This document shows positions 16,339 through 25,100 of a stretch of DNA of 64,000 bases, in pieces. Both the position numbers and the translations under genes were made by a program. A model generated the notes under the pieces. The model searched no databases. It saw only the letters and a program-made list of their open reading frames with translations, and had not been told where the DNA came from. The stretch covers positions 20,860 through 84,859 of the IMG/VR virus record IMGVR_UViG_3300023174_000124. One strand, 5' to 3'. Position 1 is the first letter of the stretch. The number at the start of each line of letters is the position of its first letter. Source of the DNA: a virus.

Positions 16339-17315
16339 ACTTCAGGATTAAGACCTGACAAGATTTCTTTTTTAAGCATAGCTGTTCTAATCATTTGAGA
16401 AGCTAATCTTTTAGATGGTGGGATATAGTCTTTAATGCCATATTCTAGGGTGTCTACTATATCCATATCAAAAGTCCCATCTTCTTTAATACCTGTATAT
16501 TTGATAACGGACAGCTCACACTTAGGTTTTTTAACATTGTTATTTTTGTAGTATCCTAAGAATTTAACTTTTCTAGGAATGAGATAGAGATACATTTTTT
16601 TATTACTTAAATCCATAACGACTTGAGAAGTGGATTTCATATCTACTTTTTCTTTACTATCTCTTACCATATTTAAAGGATTAAAGGGGTCTTTACCTAC
16701 ACGATATCCATATACTGTGGGTGCTACATCTTCAACATATTGAACTTCTTTTAATTTACGGATAGCTCTATTTCTTCTCATAACAGAACTGTCTCTTTTA
16801 ATCCCTTCTTGATAACCTGCTTCTTCATGATTAATACCATGATTAGTTCTTACATGGATACCACCATTTCTAAGGGTTTTAACAACACAGCCATGTTCTT
16901 TAGTGAGTTCAATAGATTTAGTGGTAGTGCCATCAGATATAAAAGTATGACCTGTTAAGCCACCGAGATAATCACAAATGACACTAACTGCTTCATCTAA
17001 AGTTTTTTGTTGGAGAGCTTTGAGAACTTTTTTAGGGTCTTTGTTTAGGATAACTATTTTAGGGTTAGTGACTCTATTTTTTTCTTTTTCATCATCATTA
17101 ACTGAGAGAGCTGCATTTACAATACCGATACCATATTCATTCATGCCTTCAGTCCACCCTGTGAGTTCATCTTTATAATAAAGAATTTCAACACCATTAA
17201 TAACTTCATGGTAGACTTTCAAAGGGGGCAAGTAATTTCTATCTCTATTTTTAAATAGTACACGACTACCACCCCACTCACCAGTCGCTATAATACAAGC
17301 TTCTTTATTCATCAT
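16317..17315 (-). CDS. Ntn-hydrolase / acyl-CoA:6-APA acyltransferase-like protein
   Basis: 332 aa. Near the N-terminus EACIIATGEWGG gives a candidate nucleophile Cys7, followed by LFKNRDRNY, GMNEYGIGIVNAAL, GHTFISDG and RTNHGINH, the order expected in the C45/AAT family of N-terminal-nucleophile hydrolases, where the Cys becomes N-terminal after self-cleavage. The substrate in a phage is unknown; amide or ester cleavage is likely. A C-terminal segment MIRTAMLKKEIL resembles the short tag. The end contains ten A in a row, followed two codons later by TAG, and the -1 frame continues into a zinc finger. Confidence 0.75.
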   Translation of the reverse strand: MMNKEACIIATGEWGGSRVLFKNRDRNYLPPLKVYHEVINGVEILYYKDELTGWTEGMNEYGIGIVNAALSVNDDEKEKNRVTNPKIVILNKDPKKVLKALQQKTLDEAVSVICDYLGGLTGHTFISDGTTTKSIELTKEHGCVVKTLRNGGIHVRTNHGINHEEAGYQEGIKRDSSVMRRNRAIRKLKEVQYVEDVAPTVYGYRVGKDPFNPLNMVRDSKEKVDMKSTSQVVMDLSNKKMYLYLIPRKVKFLGYYKNNNVKKPKCELSVIKYTGIKEDGTFDMDIVDTLEYGIKDYIPPSKRLASQMIRTAMLKKEILSGLNPEVKKKAKF

Positions 17316-17362
17316 TTTATTAAACTCACTTTATAAACACTAATCTCTAAAACTATATTCAT

Positions 17363-17785
17363 TTATAAAGAATTTATATAAGCATCTATAAGGTTCTTTT
17401 TATCAAACCCATAAATATCATACCATAACATTATTTCTTCAAAATAATCACAATCTGGTTCATTTTGAATATGACTTATAGCAATATAAGTAAATGCTTC
17501 ACCATAAGGTGTTTGAAATTTCATTTTCTTATACCTATTGGGGTATCCTTCTATTCTATCTAAGTTATGTATATCTATATAAGGAATATCCCAAAGTATA
17601 CCTTCAACATAATAGTTTTTATAAGGGATAATAGTAGAAGCACCTCTTCCATGATGTTTTGATGAGACCCCAATAAAACAAATATGGTAGTTATTAAGTT
17701 TATAAACACCTTTGTTTTTAGCTAAGGGGCATCTCTTTAAAAACTTATTTTGATCTATATTAGCCCCATATGCGAAATATAGCAT
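17363..17785 (-). CDS. AIG2/gamma-glutamylcyclotransferase-like protein
   Basis: 140 aa. YFAYGANI at residues 3-10 is the substrate-binding loop of the GGCT/AIG2 fold, and LDRIEGYP near 75-82 provides the catalytic glutamate (Glu79). VEGILWDIP fits the family's third strand. It may act on gamma-glutamyl amines or peptides. GAAGG overlaps the stop of the upstream membrane-protein gene, so translation is probably coupled. Confidence 0.75.
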   Translation of the reverse strand: MLYFAYGANIDQNKFLKRCPLAKNKGVYKLNNYHICFIGVSSKHHGRGASTIIPYKNYYVEGILWDIPYIDIHNLDRIEGYPNRYKKMKFQTPYGEAFTYIAISHIQNEPDCDYFEEIMLWYDIYGFDKKNLIDAYINSL

Positions 17786-17787
17786 TT

Positions 17788-18783
17788 TTAGATACCTTCT
17801 TGAACATAAAGACCTAAGTTATACTCACATTCAAAAGCAGTTCTAATTAAATTCAATCTAGCAGTTCTACTTTTAGTAAGACTCATGTTCATTATATTTA
17901 ATAATCTTTGTTTTTCTTTATCATCAGCTCTTAGTTTTTGTAGGTAATTAGCAGCACTTTCTCCATATTTATATCTATCACTTAACCACTTAGATAAATC
18001 TATAGTACTTTCTGATATATCTAACAAGGTAGCTAAGATTTTAGGTAAGACATTTGTGCCTGTATATTTAATAGCTTCTAATAGAAATTTGCCCCCAAAT
18101 TGAAGACCTTTCAATAGAAGTTCACCTGCTTGACCTAGACCTTTAAGGAGCATTTTTCCACCTTCTATTAAAACAGGAGTTCCTACTTCTATTGTTTTGT
18201 TTATACCTATAACAAGCCATTTATAACTAGTAGCTAATACTTTGCCTAGTATCACCCCTAAGTTTTTTATTTTCTTTAATCCTGAATTAAGTATTTTTTT
18301 AGCTTTTTTAGGGTTTTTATAGATGAGGTAAGTAATAATAAAAGCTACAATAAAACCTATAGCCCAGGGAGCATAAGCGGTTAGAGTAGCAATAAAAGGA
18401 GTTTGGTGGGCATTTTTTTGAAAGTGTTGAATTAGGGTCTTTTGTAAATCAGGTGGAAGACTGTCTATTAGTTTCTCGACTATTTTTTCATTTCCTTCTT
18501 GAGTCAATTTTGCCATTTCACTAGGACTTATATTTTCTTTAATTATATGATTAATATGAGAAACATTTAATTTGAGAGATTCAGACACAACAAATTCAGA
18601 AGCAAATTTATTGCTATAGTCTTTTCCAATTTCAGATACCCAAAACATTTCATCTGCTGAGTCAAGAGAGGATTTTTTAAAACTATTGTGAATATACCCA
18701 TATTGTAAACTAGCTTTTCTTAACTTATCTCCATTAGGTAGGTTGTAAGATTCCTTGATAAGTGTTCTTAGTATTTTGCTCAT
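17788..18783 (-). CDS. Membrane protein of the 17.8-22.1 kb cluster, tag-like C-terminus
   Basis: 331 aa. After a charged N-terminal half there is a strong membrane segment (WAIGFIVAFIITYLIY, ~140-155), followed by long Gly/Leu/Lys-rich amphipathic helices (GKMLLKGLGQAGELLLKGL). The C-terminus LNLIRTAFECEYNLGLYV is a degenerate form of the helical tag. AGGAG lies nine bases before the ATG, which is inside the last 50 bp of the upstream gene. No family recognised. Membrane action by a virion protein during DNA entry is one hypothesis. Confidence 0.6.
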   Translation of the reverse strand: MSKILRTLIKESYNLPNGDKLRKASLQYGYIHNSFKKSSLDSADEMFWVSEIGKDYSNKFASEFVVSESLKLNVSHINHIIKENISPSEMAKLTQEGNEKIVEKLIDSLPPDLQKTLIQHFQKNAHQTPFIATLTAYAPWAIGFIVAFIITYLIYKNPKKAKKILNSGLKKIKNLGVILGKVLATSYKWLVIGINKTIEVGTPVLIEGGKMLLKGLGQAGELLLKGLQFGGKFLLEAIKYTGTNVLPKILATLLDISESTIDLSKWLSDRYKYGESAANYLQKLRADDKEKQRLLNIMNMSLTKSRTARLNLIRTAFECEYNLGLYVQEGI

Positions 18784-19663
18784 TATTACTAACTCCTATG
18801 TATTTTAGTATAGGTTTAATAATAGAGAAAATAAAATTTTTAATCTTCTTGTAAGACCACCCAATAAGTCTAAATAAGTCATTAATAAGAGCAAAGAAAC
18901 CCCCACCTGCCATAAGTATTATTTTCTTAGGCACACTCCCCCTAGCTCTATTACTGCCAAATAAGAATAACATAACAAGTTGAGCAAGATATTGTTTTGT
19001 AGTCATTTCTGTGGATGCCCAAGCAGCTAGATACATAGGCAAAGTTATTTTTGTAGCTATGAGATTAAGTAAGAATGGGATAGCTACTATAACTAATGCT
19101 AGTTTCCTATCATTAAGATCAACAACATAATTTAAACTATCTTTGATAACTTCCGACCCTGGTATTAAAGACATGACATCTCTAGTTTTACCTTGAAGTA
19201 GTTCTTTTTTAGTAGGTTTAGTAAATAGGATACCTGTTTTTTTCTTAAGTTCACTAGTGCTGTCTGCTACTAGGATTTCAAACAAGTAATGAATTAAGTC
19301 TGATGTGTCGGTGAATTTTTTTAAGGTGTCTCTAAATTTCTCTGCAAATTCCGTTTTAGGTTCTCTAAAACCTTCTTCTTCTATATAGTCTAAGAAAGCA
19401 GGGAAATTTAGATTAACAGACCCATCACCTTTTGTCTCAAACGCTTCCCAAGCACCTGAGAAAAACTCATATGCACCTGAACCTAATAACTTATCAAGAT
19501 CGAATTTTTTAATAAAAGAATTTGCCCATACCTCTAAAAGTTTCTCTTTCATCTTAAAAGGAATGGACTTAGATAAGACTTCTTGTTCAGCTAAAGTCAT
19601 ATCCTTATTTTCAAAGGCTCTTCTTATCATAGCTCTTTGAATATAAGCTCTTTTATTTAACAT
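18734..19663 (-). CDS. Multi-membrane-segment protein with N-terminal tag
   Basis: 309 aa. The N-terminus MLNKRAYIQRAMIRRAFENK is a form of the recurrent tag. The middle is soluble and helical; from ~178 on there are three or four hydrophobic segments (LALVIVAIPFLLNLIATKI; LAQLVMLFLFG; KIILMAGGGFFALINDLF; FIFSIIKPILKYIG). GAGGAAAGATT stands directly before the ATG, formed by the last codons of the upstream gene. Part of four consecutive membrane-protein genes. Confidence 0.65.
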   Translation of the reverse strand: MLNKRAYIQRAMIRRAFENKDMTLAEQEVLSKSIPFKMKEKLLEVWANSFIKKFDLDKLLGSGAYEFFSGAWEAFETKGDGSVNLNFPAFLDYIEEEGFREPKTEFAEKFRDTLKKFTDTSDLIHYLFEILVADSTSELKKKTGILFTKPTKKELLQGKTRDVMSLIPGSEVIKDSLNYVVDLNDRKLALVIVAIPFLLNLIATKITLPMYLAAWASTEMTTKQYLAQLVMLFLFGSNRARGSVPKKIILMAGGGFFALINDLFRLIGWSYKKIKNFIFSIIKPILKYIGVSNNEQNTKNTYQGILQPT

Positions 19664-20658
19664 AATCTTTCCTCAAGCATTCTATAAAACACTGGATTAT
19701 ATGAAGCAAGTTTTATAGCTTCGGATAAAACTTCTTGTTTTCTATCAAATAGAGATAAGGTTTTATTCTTAGCCCAGTCATATCCTTTAGAGATATTTAG
19801 AGAGAGGTCTTTAAGAACATCAGATATTTTATTGTAGGCTAATTTCAGGTGAGGAATTAATCTAGCAATAAGAACAGCTGGGATAACTGTAGTCGCAATA
19901 CCAAATTTTTTAACAAGATTGGCTGTTGTATCGACATCTGTTAAAATCGCCATCAATAATATACTACCTATCATAGGCATTAAATGTAAAAGAACACCTA
20001 CTACAGGAGCACCGAATAAAAACACTTTTACAAGAATGACTTTACTTAAAGCAAAAAGACCATTAACAGCAAAAAATTTAGTGTTGTCTAAAAATAAGAA
20101 TGCCTCATTAGAAGATTCTGTTAGGTCTATACTTTTTTCTATTTGTTTATTCATTAGAGATTCTTGTTTTAAAATATCTCTTACTTCCAATAAAGACACT
20201 TTTGTCAAGGATGCAATTTCTTCTGGAGTTTTAGCAGCTATTAATTGACTTGTGAATCTAAATAAAGAATAGATGTCTTTACGATTCACAAAAGTATTTA
20301 AGATTTGAACAATAGCTTTTTGAATGATGTTTACAGGTTTTTTTAATTTGGCACTTACAATGTTTTTACCATTAAAAAGTCCTTTTTCTACTATATAGTT
20401 TTTAACAATATCTACATTCTCTCTTACTGTAGAAGTTACATCATTTTTTACTTGATCTAGGTGAGCAACTAAAACATCAAATTTTAATTTTTCTTGTTTC
20501 TCTTCAGGTAGAGATTCGATTAACTCAGGTGTAATATCCATAGCATTAGCTTGTTTAGTGTTTAAACACATTAAACAAGCTCTTCTAAGGTTTTCCCCAC
20601 CTTTAACTTTGAAACTCATTCTATACAAATCAGAGATAATATTCGCTTTATTTTTCAT
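19657..20658 (-). CDS. Multi-membrane-segment protein, tandem duplicate A
   Basis: 333 aa, a duplicate of the C-terminal 330 residues of the gene immediately upstream: they share KVKGGENLRRACLMCLNTKQ, LIESLPEEKQEKLKFDVLVA, VIPAVLIARLIPHLKLAYNK and the C-terminal SEAIKLASYNPVFYRMLEER. Residues ~205-280 contain three or four hydrophobic segments. The C-terminal AIKLASYNPVFYRML is related to the tag. Near-identity at the DNA level at both ends shows recent duplication. The ATG overlaps the upstream TGA (ATGA). Confidence 0.7.
   Translation of the reverse strand: MKNKANIISDLYRMSFKVKGGENLRRACLMCLNTKQANAMDITPELIESLPEEKQEKLKFDVLVAHLDQVKNDVTSTVRENVDIVKNYIVEKGLFNGKNIVSAKLKKPVNIIQKAIVQILNTFVNRKDIYSLFRFTSQLIAAKTPEEIASLTKVSLLEVRDILKQESLMNKQIEKSIDLTESSNEAFLFLDNTKFFAVNGLFALSKVILVKVFLFGAPVVGVLLHLMPMIGSILLMAILTDVDTTANLVKKFGIATTVIPAVLIARLIPHLKLAYNKISDVLKDLSLNISKGYDWAKNKTLSLFDRKQEVLSEAIKLASYNPVFYRMLEERLC
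20548..20581. repeat. 34-bp near-perfect palindrome, copy 1
   Basis: AGCTTGTTTA at 20548-20557 pairs with TAAACAAGCT at 20572-20581, enclosing GTGTTTAAACAC, itself a perfect palindrome, and two extra bases. It lies inside the coding sequence of the duplicated membrane protein, and its partner is at 21519-21552. Confidence 0.7.
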
Positions 20659-22079
20659 AATCTTTCCTCAAGCATTCTATAAAACACTGGATTATATGAA
20701 GCAAGTTTTATAGCTTCACTTAAAACTTCTTGTTTTCTATCAAATAGGGACATAGTTTTATTTTTAGCCCAATCGTAACCTTTAGAAATATTTAGAGCTA
20801 TGTCTTTAAACACATCAGAGATTTTATTGTAGGCTAATTTTAGGTGTGGGATTAATCTAGCAATAAGAACAGCTGGTATGACAGAGGTTGCGATACCCAT
20901 TTTTTTTAAGAAATTAGCTGTTGTTTTAGAGTCTGTTAAGATAGTCATTAATAGAATAACAATAAGGACAGGAACTAGGTGCATTAAAGCACCTGTAATA
21001 GTAGCCCCTAGAAACACGACTTGTATTAAGACTACTTTAAGTAAACTCATAGAACAATTAACAGCAAAAAATTTTAAATCATCCATACCCATAATAAAAG
21101 AAACCATTTTTTCACTTTTTTCACCTAAGCTATTTAAAGGTATCTCTTTTTGTATTTCTGAAACAGGCACTTTGATTAAGTTAGCTACTTCTTCAGGTGT
21201 GTCTGCTGCTATTAAAGCACTCGTAAATTTTAACAAAGAATAAGGGTCTTTTTTTTGAGCAAAAGAATTTAAGATTTGAATAGTAGCTTTTTGTTGAATA
21301 TTAACAGGTTTTTTTAGTTTCATACTCAAAAGGTTTTTACCATTAAAAAGACCTTTTTCATCTAAATAGGATTTGATAATATTAATGCTCATCCCAATTT
21401 TAGAACTTATGTCATTTTTTACTTGATCTAGGTGGGCTACTAAAACATCAAATTTTAATTTTTCTTGTTTCTCTTCAGGTAGAGACTCAATTAATTCAGG
21501 TGTGATAGTCATAGCACTAGCTTGTTTAGTGTTTAAACACATTAAACAAGCTCTTCTAAGGTTTTCCCCACCTTTAACTTTGAAGCTCATTTTATATAAA
21601 TCTAGTATAAGATTTGCTTTCTTTTTCTTAGCGAGACTCATTTTAATTTCTTCCTCGTTTTCTTTCTTCCATTTTTTCCATTTAGCATATGAAGGACTAT
21701 TAGGTTTACTAGGGTCATGTCCCCAGTTTCTTAATGAGATTTCCCATTTACTCATACCTGTAGAACCAACAGGTTTACCAGGATTTCCACCGAGCATACG
21801 ACCATTAAACCCATTTTCTTGACTAGCATTATCAAAATCTTGTGCAGACCAATCTTCAAATGGTTTATCTTTTCTTCTCTTAATACGATGAAAGGAATCA
21901 TAACCTGATTGTATTTTCCCATTTTGTTTAGCTTCTTCTCTATTTAAAGATGCTTCAAGATGGTCAGGGTCTTTGCCCCAATCTTTTAATTCTTTTTCAG
22001 ACATATTGATAAGACTCTTCCACTTATCATATATCTCTTTTTTTTCATCATCAGATCGTTCTTTAGCGATGTGTTTCAT
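20655..22079 (-). CDS. Membrane protein, tandem duplicate B with extra N-terminal domain
   Basis: 474 aa. Residues 1-~145 form a soluble domain with SGYDSFHRIKRRKDKPFEDW and two W-G-x-DP segments (KDWGKDPDH, RNWGHDPSKP), a pattern I associate with DUF5824-like domains in other phages. The remaining ~330 residues duplicate the downstream 333-aa protein, with hydrophobic segments around 335-430 and the same tag-like C-terminus. GAGGTCTTC precedes the ATG inside a hairpin (22086-22110). The extra domain may confer a specific partner. Confidence 0.7.
   Translation of the reverse strand: MKHIAKERSDDEKKEIYDKWKSLINMSEKELKDWGKDPDHLEASLNREEAKQNGKIQSGYDSFHRIKRRKDKPFEDWSAQDFDNASQENGFNGRMLGGNPGKPVGSTGMSKWEISLRNWGHDPSKPNSPSYAKWKKWKKENEEEIKMSLAKKKKANLILDLYKMSFKVKGGENLRRACLMCLNTKQASAMTITPELIESLPEEKQEKLKFDVLVAHLDQVKNDISSKIGMSINIIKSYLDEKGLFNGKNLLSMKLKKPVNIQQKATIQILNSFAQKKDPYSLLKFTSALIAADTPEEVANLIKVPVSEIQKEIPLNSLGEKSEKMVSFIMGMDDLKFFAVNCSMSLLKVVLIQVVFLGATITGALMHLVPVLIVILLMTILTDSKTTANFLKKMGIATSVIPAVLIARLIPHLKLAYNKISDVFKDIALNISKGYDWAKNKTMSLFDRKQEVLSEAIKLASYNPVFYRMLEERL
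21519..21552. repeat. 34-bp near-perfect palindrome, copy 2
   Basis: Identical to the palindrome at 20548-20581 and at the equivalent position of the paralogous gene. Outer arms AGCTTGTTTA and TAAACAAGCT flank GTGTTTAAACAC plus AT. Confidence 0.7.
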
Positions 22080-22085
22080 GAAGAC

Positions 22086-22110
22086 CTCATTCGTTATCTA
22101 TAAGAATGAG
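22086..22110. promoter_or_regulatory. Hairpin enclosing a ribosome-binding site
   Basis: CTCATTC at 22086-22092 pairs with GAATGAG at 22104-22110. On the minus-strand transcript the GAATGAGG arm carries the GAGG used by the 474-aa gene. Confidence 0.4.
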
Positions 22111-22126
22111 ACATATAAAAGAAAAA

Positions 22127-25100
22127 TCAAATGTGATTAAGAATAATATTTTTGATTTCAGGCTTAGAAGATAAAGCTATTTTGATAAGTTTATTTTTTA
22201 TAGATGCTTGTTTTTGTTGTGTCATCTTTTGCATCTGTTTCTTTAGTATCATCATATCTACTTTAGTTTTTCTTAACTCCAATTTATCTTTTCGAGCTTC
22301 AATCTCTTTATCTCTTTCTTTATTCTTTTCTAATCTTCCTTTTTTCTTATCTTCTAAGTATTTCTCTTTATCAAATTCTAAGTTATCATTGAAATAAGGT
22401 TTAAGTTCTTCAAAATCACTCTCTTCAAATTTACTCATTTCTCTAATCTTTTGTTTGATTTGTTCTTTCTTATCTTCTTTAGAAGTAATATAAATACTAG
22501 CTTTCTTATTTGTCTTTGCTTGTTGTTTATATTCTTTTTTAGCATCTTCATATTGTTCTATGACTTGATCTGTATATTCTTCATCATAGGGGTTATTTTT
22601 ACTTTTTGCCTTTTTATATGCACTAAGTAATTTTTTAAAATCTAAGGTGTCTGTTTTTTTCCTTCCTGTACTTAAAGTGCCTACAATATCCCAAGTTCTA
22701 TCTCCAAAGTATTGGGTCATACTCAAATCTTCTTTGCTTGGTTTTTCCTCTTCCTTGACTTTTTTATCTGAAGAAGGTTCGGTCTTCTTTTGTGGTTTTT
22801 TATTTTTTAAACTTTGTAAGAGTATTCTAGCTGCAAATACAGCTTCATCATCGTCTGGTATCTCACTAAATAGTTTACGATTATTATTAACAAAATCTAC
22901 ACTTTCTTCTTCTATTTCTTCATCAGTTAATTTCTTTTTCTTTTTCTTTATCGTCTTCTTCATCTTCTCTTCTATTTTATCTTGTTTTTCTTCACTTAAT
23001 TCATCTAACACCATTTCTTGAAAATGTAAGTCTATTCCCTCTTCTTCACTAAGTTCTTCATCATGTTGTTTAGAGATATTTTTTATTCTTGTGGTTAATT
23101 CCTTTTGTTTATCTTTTATTTGTTTCTTATGTTCATTATCTGTGTTTTTCATAGTATCTTCGTGACTTGAATATTCTTGTGTCTTTTTAGCATTATATTC
23201 ATTTTCAGCATCTATTTTAGATTGATTATAATCCTCATCTGCTTTTGTTTTAGCTAATGCCGTTTCATCTTCTAATTGTTTAAGAGCTTTTTCTTTTGCT
23301 TTTTCTTTATTCGTTATCTCTATAGGTTTCTTTTGTAAGCTATTTAAAGACTTAGTTAAACTTGTATTCTTTTTTTGGGCATCTGGGTTATTGTTAATAA
23401 TTTCTTTTCTTTTTTCTTCTAGGGATTTCAAGTCCTTTTGTTTTTCTTCTTCTTTTAATTTTTCACCCTCATCACCTTGATATTTAGGGTCAAGAGCAAG
23501 AACTAAATACTTTTCATCTATTTTCTTTTGTTCTCCTTCCACATCTAATTCATTTTTGATGATTTCATTTATTTCTTTATCACCTTCTTCTTTTCTTTTT
23601 TTGACTCTTGTTTCATGATCAGAATTTAATTTTGCTATATCTTGAGCTACACCTTCTTCAATTTTCTTTTTCTCAGTTTCATAGTGAGTGTCTATATCTT
23701 TCTTTTTATTAGTATAGGTATCTTCAATTTCTTTTTGTTTAGTAGCATGACTATCATCAATATCTTTGATCTTTTTAGTATGTTCTTCATTTAAAGAAGT
23801 CTTTTTCTTTTCATGTTCTTCGACAAGTTTATTCTTTTCTTCTTCATGTTCTTTATATACTTGTTCTTTTACTTCTTTAGCATCTGCTTCTAATTCACCC
23901 GATAGGGATTTCTTCAAGCCATCTAAAGTTTTAGCTGCCCATGCTTGTTTAGCGGGATTAGAAGAGTCTTCTGCCAAATCATATACTTCTTCTATTGTAT
24001 ATTTATTACCTGTATCGTCTTTAATTTTGAGAGGTTTTCCACCTTCTTGTTCAGGTTTGAATAAGGCTTCTATTTGTTCTCTTTGTTTTTGTTGAGTGAT
24101 AGTTTTCTTTTTTATATCTTCATCATATTCTTTTTCTATGCTTTTTAATTTCTCTTTAGCCCAAGCACTATCATCAGGGTCTTTTGATTTAGACATCTCT
24201 ACTATTTGATCATAAGAGATAGGAGGAGCATCAAATAAAGTATCATCTTTGTATTGTTTAGTAGATGCAAATTCTTTAATTTGTTCTTTTTTATCTTTAT
24301 CTAGTTTTAGTTTTTTAAAAGAATCTAAGGCATTATCTCCTCTTTCTAAAAGAAGTTTCTCATCTGTATCTAATTCTTTGTTTAAAACCTTACCTAGCAA
24401 ATCTGTGTCTTTCTCTGTTATCTTTCCATTCATGAACTCTTTAGTTATCTGTCTTTTTAAACTATCTTCGATGTTTTTATCTTTTAGAAATTCATTTGCT
24501 TTGTTTAAAATTTCAATCTTTGATTCATCTCTAGCTATGTCTTCATAGTTAACACCTAATTTTTTAGCCTTATCCATTAGTTCTTTGTGTTTTTCAAATT
24601 CTTCTTTAAAATCCTCTGCTTCACCTACATAGCTATTTTGATCTTCTTCTGTAATCTTTTTTCCGTTACCACCTAAAGTTAAAGATACTAATTTTTCAAA
24701 GTCTCTGTCTTTTAACTTACCTTTGAGACTAGCCATTTCATTTATTAGATTAGGACTTAAAGGAGTACTTACACCTTTAGGTAAATGTTCTTTTAACAAA
24801 TCTTCAGTATGCTTTATATCTTTTACTTTATTTAAAACATCAAGAACTTCTTTTCTTTTATCACCATAAAGATCTTCTTTAGTGAGACCTTTCTCTTCTA
24901 AGTATTCCTTAGTTTTTTCAGAATCAATAATATCTTTTCCAAATTTAAGACTGTCTGTCATATTTTGGAATGTTTCCATCATCCCTTTAAACCAACCTTT
25001 TTTCTTGGGTTCTGAAGGAGTTTCTAATTCTTCTATTCTCTCTTCATAGTAATCACCATAATAATTTTGAGGGTTTTCTACTGTTTCAGACACCATCTCT

